Shown here: in pieces, positions 20,952-30,991 of the stretch
Layout of the letters: every line of letters starts with the position of its first letter
Position numbering within the stretch: the first letter of the stretch is position 1
From: Glutamicibacter sp002979865
GTDB taxonomy: Bacteria > Actinomycetota > Actinomycetes > Actinomycetales > Micrococcaceae
Assembly (NCBI RefSeq): GCF_050030965.1
Contig: NZ_CP188297.1
Span: 310,001 to 374,000, forward strand
Direction of reading: 5' to 3'
DNA length: 64,000 nucleotides
Program-made: the position numbers and the translations under genes
The notes under the pieces: generated by a model
Database searches by the model: none
What the model saw: the letters and a program-made list of their open reading frames with translations, nothing else
What the model was told of the DNA's origin: nothing

Positions 20952-21692
20952 CTAGCGGTTCATCAAGCGATCGCTGGGCCAGGGCAGCAGCTGCGGGTCC
21001 GCGGCCCCGTCGGCGGCTGCGGTAACCTGCACCGGCCCGGCCGCAGGGCGTCCGGCCATCCATGCGGCCAAGTCGAAATCGGCGCCCGAGAGCACCCACG
21101 ATTTCGCCCCGTCCCCGAGCACCATCCGGGGTTTGCCATGCGGCTGCAGCACCAGGCGGGTTCCTTCCGGAACGCGGGCTTCGAGCGCCCGGAACAGATG
21201 CGCGCTGAATGCCGGCGGCCAGCTGGCGGCCGGGCGCAGGAATTCGTCCAGGTCGGTGGCGTGGATCAGCATCTCTCGCCAGGTCGCGTACATCAGGTCC
21301 GCGGCCTTGGCCCCCGGGCGGTACCCCACCGGCTGCTCCCACGTGGCTTCGGCACCAGGCAGGGTGGCGCGCAACTGGGCCAACGCGTCGGCGGCCAAGG
21401 CGCGCAGGGACTCCGGGCGCATCAGCGCGGTCATGTTGATCGCCTCGATCCGGCCCTCGGCGCCCCCGTCGTACATCAGCGGCGGCCGCTGGGCTCCGGC
21501 GTTCTCGAACTGGCGCACGGCGGCCTTCGCGAAGGAGGCCAGATGCGCGATCAGCTGGGCGGTGCTCCAGCCCGGCAGCGAACTGGGCTTGCTGTACTGG
21601 GTGTCGGGAACCTCCCGCACCTGTACGGAAAGTTCATCCAATGCGGTGGTGACCTGCGCGATGAGTTCGGCAGGGGCCAGGAGTCGAGTCAT
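20952..21692 (-). CDS. DinB/MDMPI-fold protein (maleylpyruvate isomerase family)
   Basis: A 246-residue protein with the mycothiol-dependent maleylpyruvate isomerase N-terminal fold. The helix-start motif SLPGWSTAQLIAHLASFAKA and the later WREMLIHATDLDEF carry the His residues typical of the DinB_2 metal site. A smaller C-terminal domain follows (TRLVLQPHGKPRMVLGDGAK). Actinobacterial members are mostly uncharacterised and may use mycothiol; no substrate can be named. A -10-like TAAAGT lies seven bases before the ATG without a Shine-Dalgarno. It lies downstream of argH. Confidence 0.8.
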   Translation of the reverse strand: MTRLLAPAELIAQVTTALDELSVQVREVPDTQYSKPSSLPGWSTAQLIAHLASFAKAAVRQFENAGAQRPPLMYDGGAEGRIEAINMTALMRPESLRALAADALAQLRATLPGAEATWEQPVGYRPGAKAADLMYATWREMLIHATDLDEFLRPAASWPPAFSAHLFRALEARVPEGTRLVLQPHGKPRMVLGDGAKSWVLSGADFDLAAWMAGRPAAGPVQVTAAADGAADPQLLPWPSDRLMNR

Positions 21693-21699
21693 GAATCAC

Positions 21700-21705
21700 A
21701 CTTTA
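21700..21705 (-). promoter_or_regulatory. -10-like hexamer at the DinB-fold gene start
   Basis: TAAAGT on the minus strand, seven bases before the ATG at 21692, with no Shine-Dalgarno in between. Compatible with leaderless transcription. Confidence 0.45.
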
Positions 21706-21811
21706 GCGCGAACCGGGCGCAAATGCGCAAGGGCTCGAAGCCGTGGTTAACGCGCAAGTGGCCGCCTGGCAGGATTCTTCCCGCGCGGCGGCCGCTTGGC
21801 CCTGCCCGGTG

Positions 21812-23227
<1,416 letters not shown>

Positions 23228-23280
23228 GGCCCGTTCCTTTCTGCCGGAGAAAATTGACGTTGCACCCTACTCTAGCAAAG

Positions 23281-23330
23281 CTTTATGCAATGTAACTCAT
23301 ATTTATGCAACGGTGTGCCGATTCATGCAT
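23281..23330 (-). promoter_or_regulatory. Probable ArgR-binding sites upstream of argH
   Basis: Three related motifs on the minus strand: GCATGAAT (near 23329-23322), TTGCATAAATATGAGT (23310-23295) and TTGCATAAAG (23290-23281). They resemble the ARG-box core TGAATAWWWATTCA and the motifs before argC. They end about 54 bases before the argH start. Confidence 0.6.
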
Positions 23331-23479
23331 CACATGCTTATCGCAGCGGCCTGCTCAGCGCGGCCTGGCCAGGCTCCGGAACCCGCCGGAAACCTTAAGT
23401 TTTGCCTCTTCCAGTACTCAGCGCCCGGGCGTATGGTGTGATCATAGAGCCGATACGGAACGTTCCTCGGAGGTACCCA

Positions 23480-24031
23480 ATGGAAATCCAGCTGTACCGG
23501 GGTGATATCACCACCCTTCATGTTGATGCCATCGTCAATGCGGCCAATCCTTCGCTGCTCGGTGGAGGCGGCGTCGACGGCGCGATCCATGCAGCTGCTG
23601 GTCCCAGCCTGCTGGCCGCCTGCCGGGAAATCCGGGCCAACCGCTACCCCGACGGGATTCCTTCGGGCATTGCCGTCGTCACCAAGGCCGGCAACCTGTA
23701 TGCCAAGTGGGTCGTCCACACCGCGGCCCCCAACTTGGCGCTGATCAAGCCGAACCCCAAGATCCTCGACGACTGCTTCGTGAACTCCCTATATGTCGCG
23801 GCCCGCCACGAGGCCCACTCGGTCGCGTTCCCGGCGATTGGCGCAGGGGCATTCGGGTGGGATCCTGAGCAGGTTGCCAGCATCGCCCATGCAGCGATCA
23901 GCCGGTGGATCGAGACCAATAAGCATATTTCGCCAATCCACAAGATCATCCTGGTCGCGCATACCGATGAGGTCCAGGCCGCCTTCGAGCGGGCTTTCTC
24001 GCTGGATGCCGTGGAGGATATTGCCGCCTGA
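23480..24031 (+). CDS. Macrodomain O-acetyl-ADP-ribose deacetylase
   Basis: A 183-residue single macrodomain of the YmdB/MacroD type. Key segments are GDITTLHVDAIVNAANPSLL, the Gly-rich loop LGGGGVDGAIHAAAG and SVAFPAIGAGAFGWD. Such enzymes deacetylate O-acetyl-ADP-ribose and can remove ADP-ribose from acidic residues. The start is the ATG after a strong GGAGG; an upstream extension to 23402 lacks homology. It is transcribed divergently from argH and convergently with the HNH gene. Confidence 0.92.
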   Translation: MEIQLYRGDITTLHVDAIVNAANPSLLGGGGVDGAIHAAAGPSLLAACREIRANRYPDGIPSGIAVVTKAGNLYAKWVVHTAAPNLALIKPNPKILDDCFVNSLYVAARHEAHSVAFPAIGAGAFGWDPEQVASIAHAAISRWIETNKHISPIHKIILVAHTDEVQAAFERAFSLDAVEDIAA

Positions 24032-24111
24032 CCGGATCCGAATGGCAACAACGCACGAACTCTGCCGCGCACTCCTAGTCGAGGGCGCGGCAGTTTTGCG
24101 AGGTCGGGTAG

Positions 24112-25980
24112 CTAGGTGCGGGCGAAATAGGTGTTGCGCCGCGGCAGCTGCTGCGGATCCAGATGCTTGGGCAGGATGACATGGGGCAGGCCCTTGATCT
24201 TGACCAGTTTCAGGTAGCCGCTGTGGACCATGGTGTGGTGCAGTGCGCAGAGCGGGCAGCAGTCCTGGAGTCGGGTATGGCCGCCCTTGGCCCACGGTTT
24301 GAAGTGGTGGAATTCGATCAGTGCCGGGTCTGCCGTGCAGCCTGGGACCAGGCAGCCGCCGTCCCGGTCGCGGGCGGCAAGTTTCATCCAGCGCGGGAAG
24401 AGCCGGGCGTCGCGGCCGATATCCATGATCACCCCGTCCGCGTTGTAGATCGGGCTGATCACCTTGGCTTCGCACAGCATGGTGCGCAACTGGGGCGCGG
24501 AAATTTGCACGCCGTGCGCGCTGATGCCGGTGAGCGATGCGAGATTCTGGAGATCCTCGAAGCGCGCGTGCACCACGATTTCGGGGGTGATGCGCTTGCC
24601 CCGGCTGTCGGGCCCGATATTGCGCAGGATTGCGTTCAGCGCATTGAGCCGGCGTTCGGGCACCGAACAAGTTGCCGGCAAGCCCGGCAGTGGTGTGCCC
24701 GGCGGGTTCGGCGGGTCGGGATCTGGCGTGGCATCATCCGCAGGAGCTGGCAGGCCAACGCCCGCCCAGTCCGGAGCAGGTTGGTCGCTGTTCCAGAGGT
24801 GCTCCGCGGGTTCTTCCCACTCGGCCTTGCCATCAGGCGCATGCTCGCCGCCGTCGGATTCCGGGACGGGGTGTCCGCTGGAAGACGGCTCTGCGGTATC
24901 GCCGTGCTCATCGCCGGAAGGGCTGTCGCTGGCGGCGCCTGCGGCCTTGCGGGCGGCGGCGCCGGCCTTGGTGCGCTTGTTGTCGGCCTGCGTGATCAGC
25001 GATTCCCAGAGTTCCGCGTCGATTTCCCGGACACGGACGATGAATTCATGGACCCCGTTGACCACCTTGCCGCGGAAGAGGCCCAGCTTCGGGGTCGGAG
25101 CCTGATCGTGCGCATCCTTGTACTCCTTGATCAAGCCATTGATGTGCTTCTGCCGGATGCGGATCTGTTCTTCCCTCAGGTGCGCGGCGGCATGTTCCTC
25201 CAGCAAGGTGCCGTCGGCGGCCTTGGCAGTGGCCGTGGTGGGCAGGCCGTCGAAAGTGGTGTCTTCGGGTTCGAACTTGTCCAGCGCGCGGGCGGTTTTC
25301 AGCACCTCGCGGGGATCCGGCGTGCTGTGCAGGCCAGGCAGGGCCCAGCCGGCCGGCGACAGCAAGGCCTCCGTGGACGGATCTGCGACTGGCGTGCCAG
25401 GGGCGGGGGTGCCGGCGAAGTGTTCTGCGAGCAGGGTGAAGCGCGGGGCACAGGCGGCGCCGGCGATATCCTTGCGGGCATGGACCAGGTGGGCGTCCTT
25501 GACGCGGCGGTCGGCTTCGAAATAATTCACATCGAGCATCTGGGACAGGACGGTGGCCGCATCGAGGTAGAGGGTGCGGCCAGGGGCGAATCGCGGCGGG
25601 GCGCTGAAATCGGTGGTGCCCGCGCGCAGGTGGTCGAATTCCGCGAGGTCCAGGGCGTGGGCGGCGGTGGTTTCCACCAGGCTCGCCGCCGTGATAACGG
25701 TGCGGGTAGCTTGGCGGCTGAATGCTTCGGCGAAGTGGGCGTGGGCTAGCGCGAGGCGCGGATCGGCGCAGCCCGAGGCCTGGGCGCAGAGGTTCTGGAA
25801 CAGCAACAGGCACGCGGCTTCGGCGCGCAGCAAGCTGGCGGCGTCCAGCGGGGTGCCGCTGGCCAGCTGCTGCGCCACGGTCCCCAGGCTGGCGGCCAGT
25901 GCGGGTCCCGCGGTGCTCGTGGCGCTGGCGCTCTGAAGTGGTTCCATGCCCCGATCATCGGGCGCCATCTCGACCGGCAT
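24112..25980 (-). CDS. DUF222 / HNH endonuclease domain protein
   Basis: A 622-residue protein of the DUF222-HNH family (13E12-repeat-like), abundant and often multicopy in actinobacteria. The long N-terminal helical DUF222 region is followed by a Pro/Glu-rich linker (about residues 340-450). The C-terminal HNH nuclease has CLVPGCTADPALIEFHHF and CCPLCALHHTMVH, giving the paired Cys and His residues of a zinc-supported HNH fold. Target and role are unknown; a link to mobility is suspected but unproven. No direct repeats or tRNA site flank it. Starts at 25980 or 25948 are both possible. Confidence 0.88.
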   Translation of the reverse strand: MPVEMAPDDRGMEPLQSASATSTAGPALAASLGTVAQQLASGTPLDAASLLRAEAACLLLFQNLCAQASGCADPRLALAHAHFAEAFSRQATRTVITAASLVETTAAHALDLAEFDHLRAGTTDFSAPPRFAPGRTLYLDAATVLSQMLDVNYFEADRRVKDAHLVHARKDIAGAACAPRFTLLAEHFAGTPAPGTPVADPSTEALLSPAGWALPGLHSTPDPREVLKTARALDKFEPEDTTFDGLPTTATAKAADGTLLEEHAAAHLREEQIRIRQKHINGLIKEYKDAHDQAPTPKLGLFRGKVVNGVHEFIVRVREIDAELWESLITQADNKRTKAGAAARKAAGAASDSPSGDEHGDTAEPSSSGHPVPESDGGEHAPDGKAEWEEPAEHLWNSDQPAPDWAGVGLPAPADDATPDPDPPNPPGTPLPGLPATCSVPERRLNALNAILRNIGPDSRGKRITPEIVVHARFEDLQNLASLTGISAHGVQISAPQLRTMLCEAKVISPIYNADGVIMDIGRDARLFPRWMKLAARDRDGGCLVPGCTADPALIEFHHFKPWAKGGHTRLQDCCPLCALHHTMVHSGYLKLVKIKGLPHVILPKHLDPQQLPRRNTYFART

Positions 25981-26046
25981 GGCAAAGCCGCCGCGGACTG
26001 TGGAGAAGTTCGCGGCGGCAAGCGCCCGATGGACTGGCGGCGCCGG

Positions 26047-26550
26047 TCAGCGCGGCTCGGCCAGCTGCAGGAAGCGGGCGGCCACTTCGGCGCCACCGTC
26101 GGCCGCGCGGGTGGTGACCATGATGGTGTCATCCCCCGCGATGCAGCCCAGGATCGAGGGCATCTGCGAGTGGTCGATGGCCAGGGCCAGCAGGTTCGCC
26201 GCGCCCGGCGGGGTGCGCAGCACCACGATATTCCCGGAGGCCTCGGCGGTGACCAGCTGCTCGGCGCAGATCTTGGCCAGGCGCGCGTCGAGCACTTCCT
26301 GGGTGATCGCGGTCTTCGGGGAACGGTCCCCGCCTTCCTGGCGCACCGCGTAGATCAGCTGCCCGGAGTTGTCGCGGATGCGCACCGCTCCGATTTCCAC
26401 CAGGTCGCGCGAGAGCGTGGCCTGGGTGACTTCCAGCCCGTCGTCTTTGAGCAGGCCGAGCAGCTCGGCCTGGGACTTGACCGAGTTGTTGCCCAGGAAC
26501 GCGCGGATGCGGGCCTGGCGGGCGGTTTTGGTGCTTGGCTGGGCGGACAT
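26047..26550 (-). CDS. argR: Arginine repressor ArgR
   Basis: A 167-residue repressor. The N-terminal winged helix includes SQAELLGLLKDDGLEVTQAT and the recognition segment TLSRDLVEIGAVRI. The C-terminal arginine-binding/hexamerisation domain has ILGCIAGDDTIMVTTR with the conserved GDD. It is the last gene of the arg operon, one base after argF, and would feed back on the boxes before argC and argH when arginine is abundant. Confidence 0.97.
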   Translation of the reverse strand: MSAQPSTKTARQARIRAFLGNNSVKSQAELLGLLKDDGLEVTQATLSRDLVEIGAVRIRDNSGQLIYAVRQEGGDRSPKTAITQEVLDARLAKICAEQLVTAEASGNIVVLRTPPGAANLLALAIDHSQMPSILGCIAGDDTIMVTTRAADGGAEVAARFLQLAEPR

Positions 26551-26551
26551 C

Positions 26552-27511
26552 CTAGAGCTCCACTCGTGGATCTTCGGCCAGGCCGGAGGCGACCATCAGC
26601 CAGGCCATCACGGCCTTCTGCGCGTGCACGCGGTTCTCGGCCTCGTCGAACACGACCGACTGCGGGCCATCGATCACCTCGGCGTCGATCTCGTAGCCGC
26701 GGTAGGCCGGCAGGCAATGCAGCACGATCGCGTCGTCCTTGGCCAGCTTCATGGCTTCGGCGGTCACCGAGTAGCCGGTGAACAGCTGCTGGCGTTCGGC
26801 CTTCTCGGCTTCCTGGCCCATGGACACCCAGGTGTCGGTGACGACCACGTCGGCGTCTTGCAGCGCGGCGGCGGCATCGGTGGTGATCGTGGCCGATCCC
26901 CCGGTCAGCGCGGCACGCTGCTGCGCGGCCTCGATGATGCGGGCTTCGGGCAGGTAGCCCTCGGGGCCGGCGATGCGCACGTGCATGCCGGCGGTGACCC
27001 CGGCCAGCAGGTAGGAGTTGGCCATGTTGTTGGCCGCGTCGCCCAGGTAGGCCATGGTCAGCCCGGCGGTCTTGCCCTTGTGCTCGCGCACGGTGAGCAG
27101 GTCGGCGATCAGCTGGCAGGGGTGGTAGTCGTCGGATAGCGCGTTGATCACCGGAACCGAAGAGTTCGCGGCCATTTCTTCCAGGCCGGACTGGGCGAAG
27201 GTGCGCCACACGATGGTGGAGACCATGCGCTCGAGCACCTTGGCGGAATCGGCGATGGACTCCTTGTGGCCCAGCTGCGAATCGGCGGAGTTGATGATCA
27301 GCGGCGAGCCGCCGAGTTCGGCGATGCCGGCGTGGAAGGACACGCGGGTGCGGGTGGAGGTCTTGTCGAAGAAGACCGCGACGCTCTGCGGGCCGGCGAA
27401 CGGCTGGTAGCCGTACTTGTCGGCCTTCATCGCCGCGGCCAGGTCCAGCACCTTGGACTGCTCGTCGGGGGTGAAATCCAGGTCGGTCAGGAAGTGGCGG
27501 GTTGCGCTCAT
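26552..27511 (-). CDS. argF: Ornithine carbamoyltransferase
   Basis: A 319-residue anabolic enzyme making citrulline from ornithine and carbamoyl phosphate. The carbamoyl-phosphate loop is KTSTRTRVSFHAG, the second substrate motif is HCLPAYRG, and LGDAANNMANSYL is also conserved. It lies between argD and argR; the gap of 52 bases to argD is the widest in the operon but still suggests co-transcription. Confidence 0.97.
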   Translation of the reverse strand: MSATRHFLTDLDFTPDEQSKVLDLAAAMKADKYGYQPFAGPQSVAVFFDKTSTRTRVSFHAGIAELGGSPLIINSADSQLGHKESIADSAKVLERMVSTIVWRTFAQSGLEEMAANSSVPVINALSDDYHPCQLIADLLTVREHKGKTAGLTMAYLGDAANNMANSYLLAGVTAGMHVRIAGPEGYLPEARIIEAAQQRAALTGGSATITTDAAAALQDADVVVTDTWVSMGQEAEKAERQQLFTGYSVTAEAMKLAKDDAIVLHCLPAYRGYEIDAEVIDGPQSVVFDEAENRVHAQKAVMAWLMVASGLAEDPRVEL

Positions 27512-27563
27512 GGTGTTAGTCCTTTGCTGTCGCAGGGGGTGGTCGCGAAGTTGCTGCCGGCCG

Positions 27564-28823
27564 CTAGCTGGCGGCGCTGATCAGCTGCGGCAGGGCCGCG
27601 ATCAGGGTGTCCAGCTGCTCGGTGGTGATCACCAGCGGCGGGGCCAGGCGGATGGTCTTCTCGTCGGTGGCGTTCACGATGAATCCGGCATCCAGCGCCG
27701 CGGCGACCAGCTTCGGCGCGTTGGCGGATTCCAGTTCGAAGGCGGTGAGCAGCCCGGCGCCGCGCACGGCGGCAATGCCCTCGACGCCTGCCAGCTGCTC
27801 GCGCAGCCAGTCGCCGGTGGCGCGCACATGGGCCAGCAGGTTCTGGGATTCGATGGTGTGGATGACGGCTAGGCCGGCGGCGCAGGCCACCGGGTTGCCG
27901 CCGAAGGTGGTGCCGTGGTCGCCAGGGGCCAGCCAGGCGGTGTTCTGCTCGCCGAACACGATCATCGCCCCGATCGGGAAGCCTCCGCCCAGGCCCTTGG
28001 CCAGGGTCATCACGTCCGGGATCACCGGGGCCGAGGCGAAGAACGCCCCGGTGCGGCCCATGCCGGTCTGCACCTCGTCGAAGACCAGCAGGGCGCCGGC
28101 TTCGCGGGTGATGTCGCGGGCGGCCTGCAGGTACTGCGCGGAGAGCATCTTCACGCCGGCTTCGCCCTGGATCGGCTCGATGAAGACCGCCGCGACGGTT
28201 TCGTCCACCGCGGCACGCAGCGCGTCGATGTCCCCGGCCGGGATCCAGCTGACGTTTTCGGGCAGCGGGGCGAAGGGCGCGCGGTACTTTTCCTTGTAGG
28301 TCAGCGACAGCGCGCCCAGGGTGCGGCCGTGGAAGGAATGCTCCAGGGCGATCACCTTGGTGCGCGGGGCCTGCGGCGTGCCGGCGTTGCGCCGGGTCAG
28401 CTTCAGCGCGGCCTCATTGGCTTCGGTGCCGGAGTTGGCGAAGAAGACCTTGGAGCCGGCCGGGGCGGCGGAGATGTCCAGCAGCTTCTCGGCCAGCGCG
28501 ATCTGGCTGGGGGAAGTGAAGAAGTTCGAGACATGGCCCAGGGTGGACAGCTGGCTGCTGATCACGGAAGCCAGCAGCGGGTGCCCGTGGCCCAGGGTGT
28601 TGACCGCGATGCCGCCGAGCAGATCCAGGTACTGGTGGCCGTCGGCATCCCAGACATGGCAGCCGGCCCCGCGCACCAGCACGCGCTGCGGGGTGCCGAA
28701 GACGCCGAGCAGGGAGGTGGAGTAGCGTTCGGCCAGGGCGGCCGAGGACAGCTGCGCCAGCCCGGCAGCTTCAGCGGTTCCAGCCAGGGCGGAGGAGGTG
28801 GTTTCAGCGGCGTGCTCGCTCAC
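27564..28823 (-). CDS. argD: Acetylornithine aminotransferase
   Basis: A 419-residue class III PLP aminotransferase converting N-acetylglutamate semialdehyde to N-acetylornithine. The PLP lysine is in TLAKGLGGGFPIGA, and upstream are LLVFDEVQTGMGRTG and FFANSGTEANEAALKL. The start overlaps the argB stop by four bases (ATGA), giving translational coupling. The N-terminus is slightly extended and Ala-rich. Confidence 0.97.
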   Translation of the reverse strand: MSEHAAETTSSALAGTAEAAGLAQLSSAALAERYSTSLLGVFGTPQRVLVRGAGCHVWDADGHQYLDLLGGIAVNTLGHGHPLLASVISSQLSTLGHVSNFFTSPSQIALAEKLLDISAAPAGSKVFFANSGTEANEAALKLTRRNAGTPQAPRTKVIALEHSFHGRTLGALSLTYKEKYRAPFAPLPENVSWIPAGDIDALRAAVDETVAAVFIEPIQGEAGVKMLSAQYLQAARDITREAGALLVFDEVQTGMGRTGAFFASAPVIPDVMTLAKGLGGGFPIGAMIVFGEQNTAWLAPGDHGTTFGGNPVACAAGLAVIHTIESQNLLAHVRATGDWLREQLAGVEGIAAVRGAGLLTAFELESANAPKLVAAALDAGFIVNATDEKTIRLAPPLVITTEQLDTLIAALPQLISAAS

Positions 28824-29755
28824 TTGGCGTCCTTCTTTTGTGCGGAGGCCGGGAGCACCTGGGTGCCCACGCCGGCGGTGGTGAAGATTTCCAGCAGCAT
28901 CGAGTGCGGGGCGCGGCCATCGACGATGTGGGCCTGGCCCACGCCCCCGTCGACGGCTTTGAGGCAGGCGCCCATTTTCGGGATCATGCCCGATTCCAGG
29001 GACGGCAGCATGGTGCGCAGCTCGTCGTTGGTGATCGAGCTGATCAGCGAGGACTTGTCCGGCCAGGCGGCGTACAGGCCCTCCACGTCGGTGAGGATCA
29101 CCAGCTTGGCGGCGCCCAGCGCGGTGGCCAGCGCGGCCGCGGCGGTATCCGCGTTGACGTTCAGCACCGCGCCGGTGGGCTCGCCGGATTCGTCGAACTC
29201 CGGGGCGACGGTGGAGATGACCGGGATCATCCCGGCATCCACCAGCGAGTCCACCTGGTCGGTGCGCACGGTCGTGACCTCGCCGACCAGCCCCAGGTCC
29301 ACGGGCAGGCCGTCCACGACCGTGCCGGTGCGCACTGCCTGCAAGGTGGCGCCGTCCTCGCCGGACATGCCCACCGAGTAGGGTCCGTGCGAGTTGATCA
29401 GGCCGACCAGGTCGCGCTGCACCTGGCCGGTGAGCACCATCCGCACCACGTCCATGGCTTCGGGGGTGGTGACCCGCAGCCCGCCGCGGAATTCGGATTC
29501 GATCCCGAGGGTGTCGAGCATCCTGTTGATCTGCGGTCCCCCGCCGTGCACCACCACCGGGTTGATCCCGGCGTGGCGCAGGAACACGATGTCCTCGGCG
29601 AAGGCGCGGCGCAGTTCGTCGTTGACCATCGCGTTGCCACCGTATTTGATGACCATCGTGGTCCCGGCGAAGCGCTGGATCCAGGGCAGCGCCTCGATGA
29701 GCGCTTCGGCCTTGGACTGGGCGATGCCCAGGTTGGTGCGGGCGGTGTGGGCCAT
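28820..29755 (-). CDS. argB: Acetylglutamate kinase
   Basis: A 311-residue amino acid kinase phosphorylating N-acetylglutamate. The ATP/substrate motifs are VIKYGGNAMV and VVHGGGPQINRML. The C-terminal half includes LNVNADTAAAALATALGAAK. It has the N-terminal helix seen in arginine-sensitive hexameric forms, so feedback inhibition by arginine is plausible (inference). It overlaps argD by four bases and follows argJ after 21 bases. Confidence 0.97.
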   Translation of the reverse strand: MAHTARTNLGIAQSKAEALIEALPWIQRFAGTTMVIKYGGNAMVNDELRRAFAEDIVFLRHAGINPVVVHGGGPQINRMLDTLGIESEFRGGLRVTTPEAMDVVRMVLTGQVQRDLVGLINSHGPYSVGMSGEDGATLQAVRTGTVVDGLPVDLGLVGEVTTVRTDQVDSLVDAGMIPVISTVAPEFDESGEPTGAVLNVNADTAAAALATALGAAKLVILTDVEGLYAAWPDKSSLISSITNDELRTMLPSLESGMIPKMGACLKAVDGGVGQAHIVDGRAPHSMLLEIFTTAGVGTQVLPASAQKKDAK

Positions 29756-29776
29756 GGGAGTGTTCCTAGTTTCTGC

Positions 29777-30991
29777 CTAGCTGGAGTAGGCGGAGTTCTC
29801 GTGGACGTAGTCGTGGGTCAGGTCGTTGGTCAGCACGGTGGCTTCCTCGGTGCCCGCGTTCAGGTCGATCTCGATCAACACGTTGCGTTCTTCGAGCGAA
29901 ACCAGGCTGCGGTCCTCGCCCACCCCGCCGTTCTTGCAGACCATCACGGAGTTGATCGACACGTTCAGCTCATCGGGCTCGAACGCGGCCTTGGTGGTGC
30001 CGACTTCGGAGAGCACCCGGCCCCAGTTCGGATCCTTGCCGAAGACCGCGGTCTTGACCAGGTTGGAGCGCGAGACGGCCTTGGAGACTTCCAGGGCGTC
30101 GGCCTCGGTAGCGGCGTTGAAGGTGCGGATCGCGATGGTGTGCTCCGCGCCTTCGGCGTCCTCGATCAGCTTCGCGGCCAGCTCGCAGCAGGCGTCGGTC
30201 AGCGCCGCGGTGAACTCGGCCAGGTCCGGGGCGGCGCCCGAGGCGCCGGAGGCCAGCAGCAGCACGGTGTCGTTGGTGGACATGCAGCCATCGGAGTCCG
30301 CGCGGTCGAAGCTCATCGCGGTGGCGGCGCGCAACGCGGCATCGGCCTGTGCGGAGGTCAGCACCGCATCGGTGGTGAGCACCACCAGCATGGTGGCCAG
30401 CGCCGGGGCGAGCATGCCCGCGCCCTTGGCCATGCCGCCGATGATGACCTGGCCGGAGCCCGGTGCCCCGACGATGCGGGAGACCAGCTTCGGCACGGTG
30501 TCGGTGGTCATGATGCCCGCGGCGGCCGCATCGGCCGCGTTCTGGTCGTCGGCCAGCGCCCCGGCGGCAGCCTGGACCCCGGGCAGCAGCTTGTCCATGG
30601 GCAGCTGCATCCCGATCAGCCCGGTGGACGCCACGGCCACGTCGCCGGCGGAAACCGAGAGCAGCTGCGCGGCGTATTCGGCGGTCTTGTGGGTGTTCGC
30701 GAAGCCTTCGGCGCCGGTGCAGGCGTTGGCCCCGCCGGAGTTGAGCACCACGGCGTCGATGCGGCCGTCGGCCAGCACCTGCTTGGACCAGTGCACCGGG
30801 GCGGCGGCCACGCGGTTGGAGGTGAATACGCCGGCGGCGGTGAACTGCGGGCCGAGGTTCTTGACCACGACCACGTCGTTCTTGCCGGTGGACTTCAGGC
30901 CTGCCGGGACGCCGGCGGCGGCGAAGCCTGCCGGTGCGGTGACCCCGGTGGCGGCAGCGGATGGGTGGGTGTTGGTGTGCGCGAGGCTCAC
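29777..30991 (-). CDS. argJ: Glutamate N-acetyltransferase / ornithine acetyltransferase
   Basis: A 404-residue self-processing enzyme that recycles the acetyl group from N-acetylornithine to glutamate. The autocleavage region is KGAGMLAPALATMLVVLTTD, with the Thr of ATML as the expected nucleophile of the beta chain. The preceding Gly-rich GSGQVIIGGMAKG is normal. Presence of argJ means the cyclic acetyl route; no argA or argE is seen. It overlaps argC by four bases. Confidence 0.97.
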   Translation of the reverse strand: MSLAHTNTHPSAAATGVTAPAGFAAAGVPAGLKSTGKNDVVVVKNLGPQFTAAGVFTSNRVAAAPVHWSKQVLADGRIDAVVLNSGGANACTGAEGFANTHKTAEYAAQLLSVSAGDVAVASTGLIGMQLPMDKLLPGVQAAAGALADDQNAADAAAAGIMTTDTVPKLVSRIVGAPGSGQVIIGGMAKGAGMLAPALATMLVVLTTDAVLTSAQADAALRAATAMSFDRADSDGCMSTNDTVLLLASGASGAAPDLAEFTAALTDACCELAAKLIEDAEGAEHTIAIRTFNAATEADALEVSKAVSRSNLVKTAVFGKDPNWGRVLSEVGTTKAAFEPDELNVSINSVMVCKNGGVGEDRSLVSLEERNVLIEIDLNAGTEEATVLTNDLTHDYVHENSAYSS

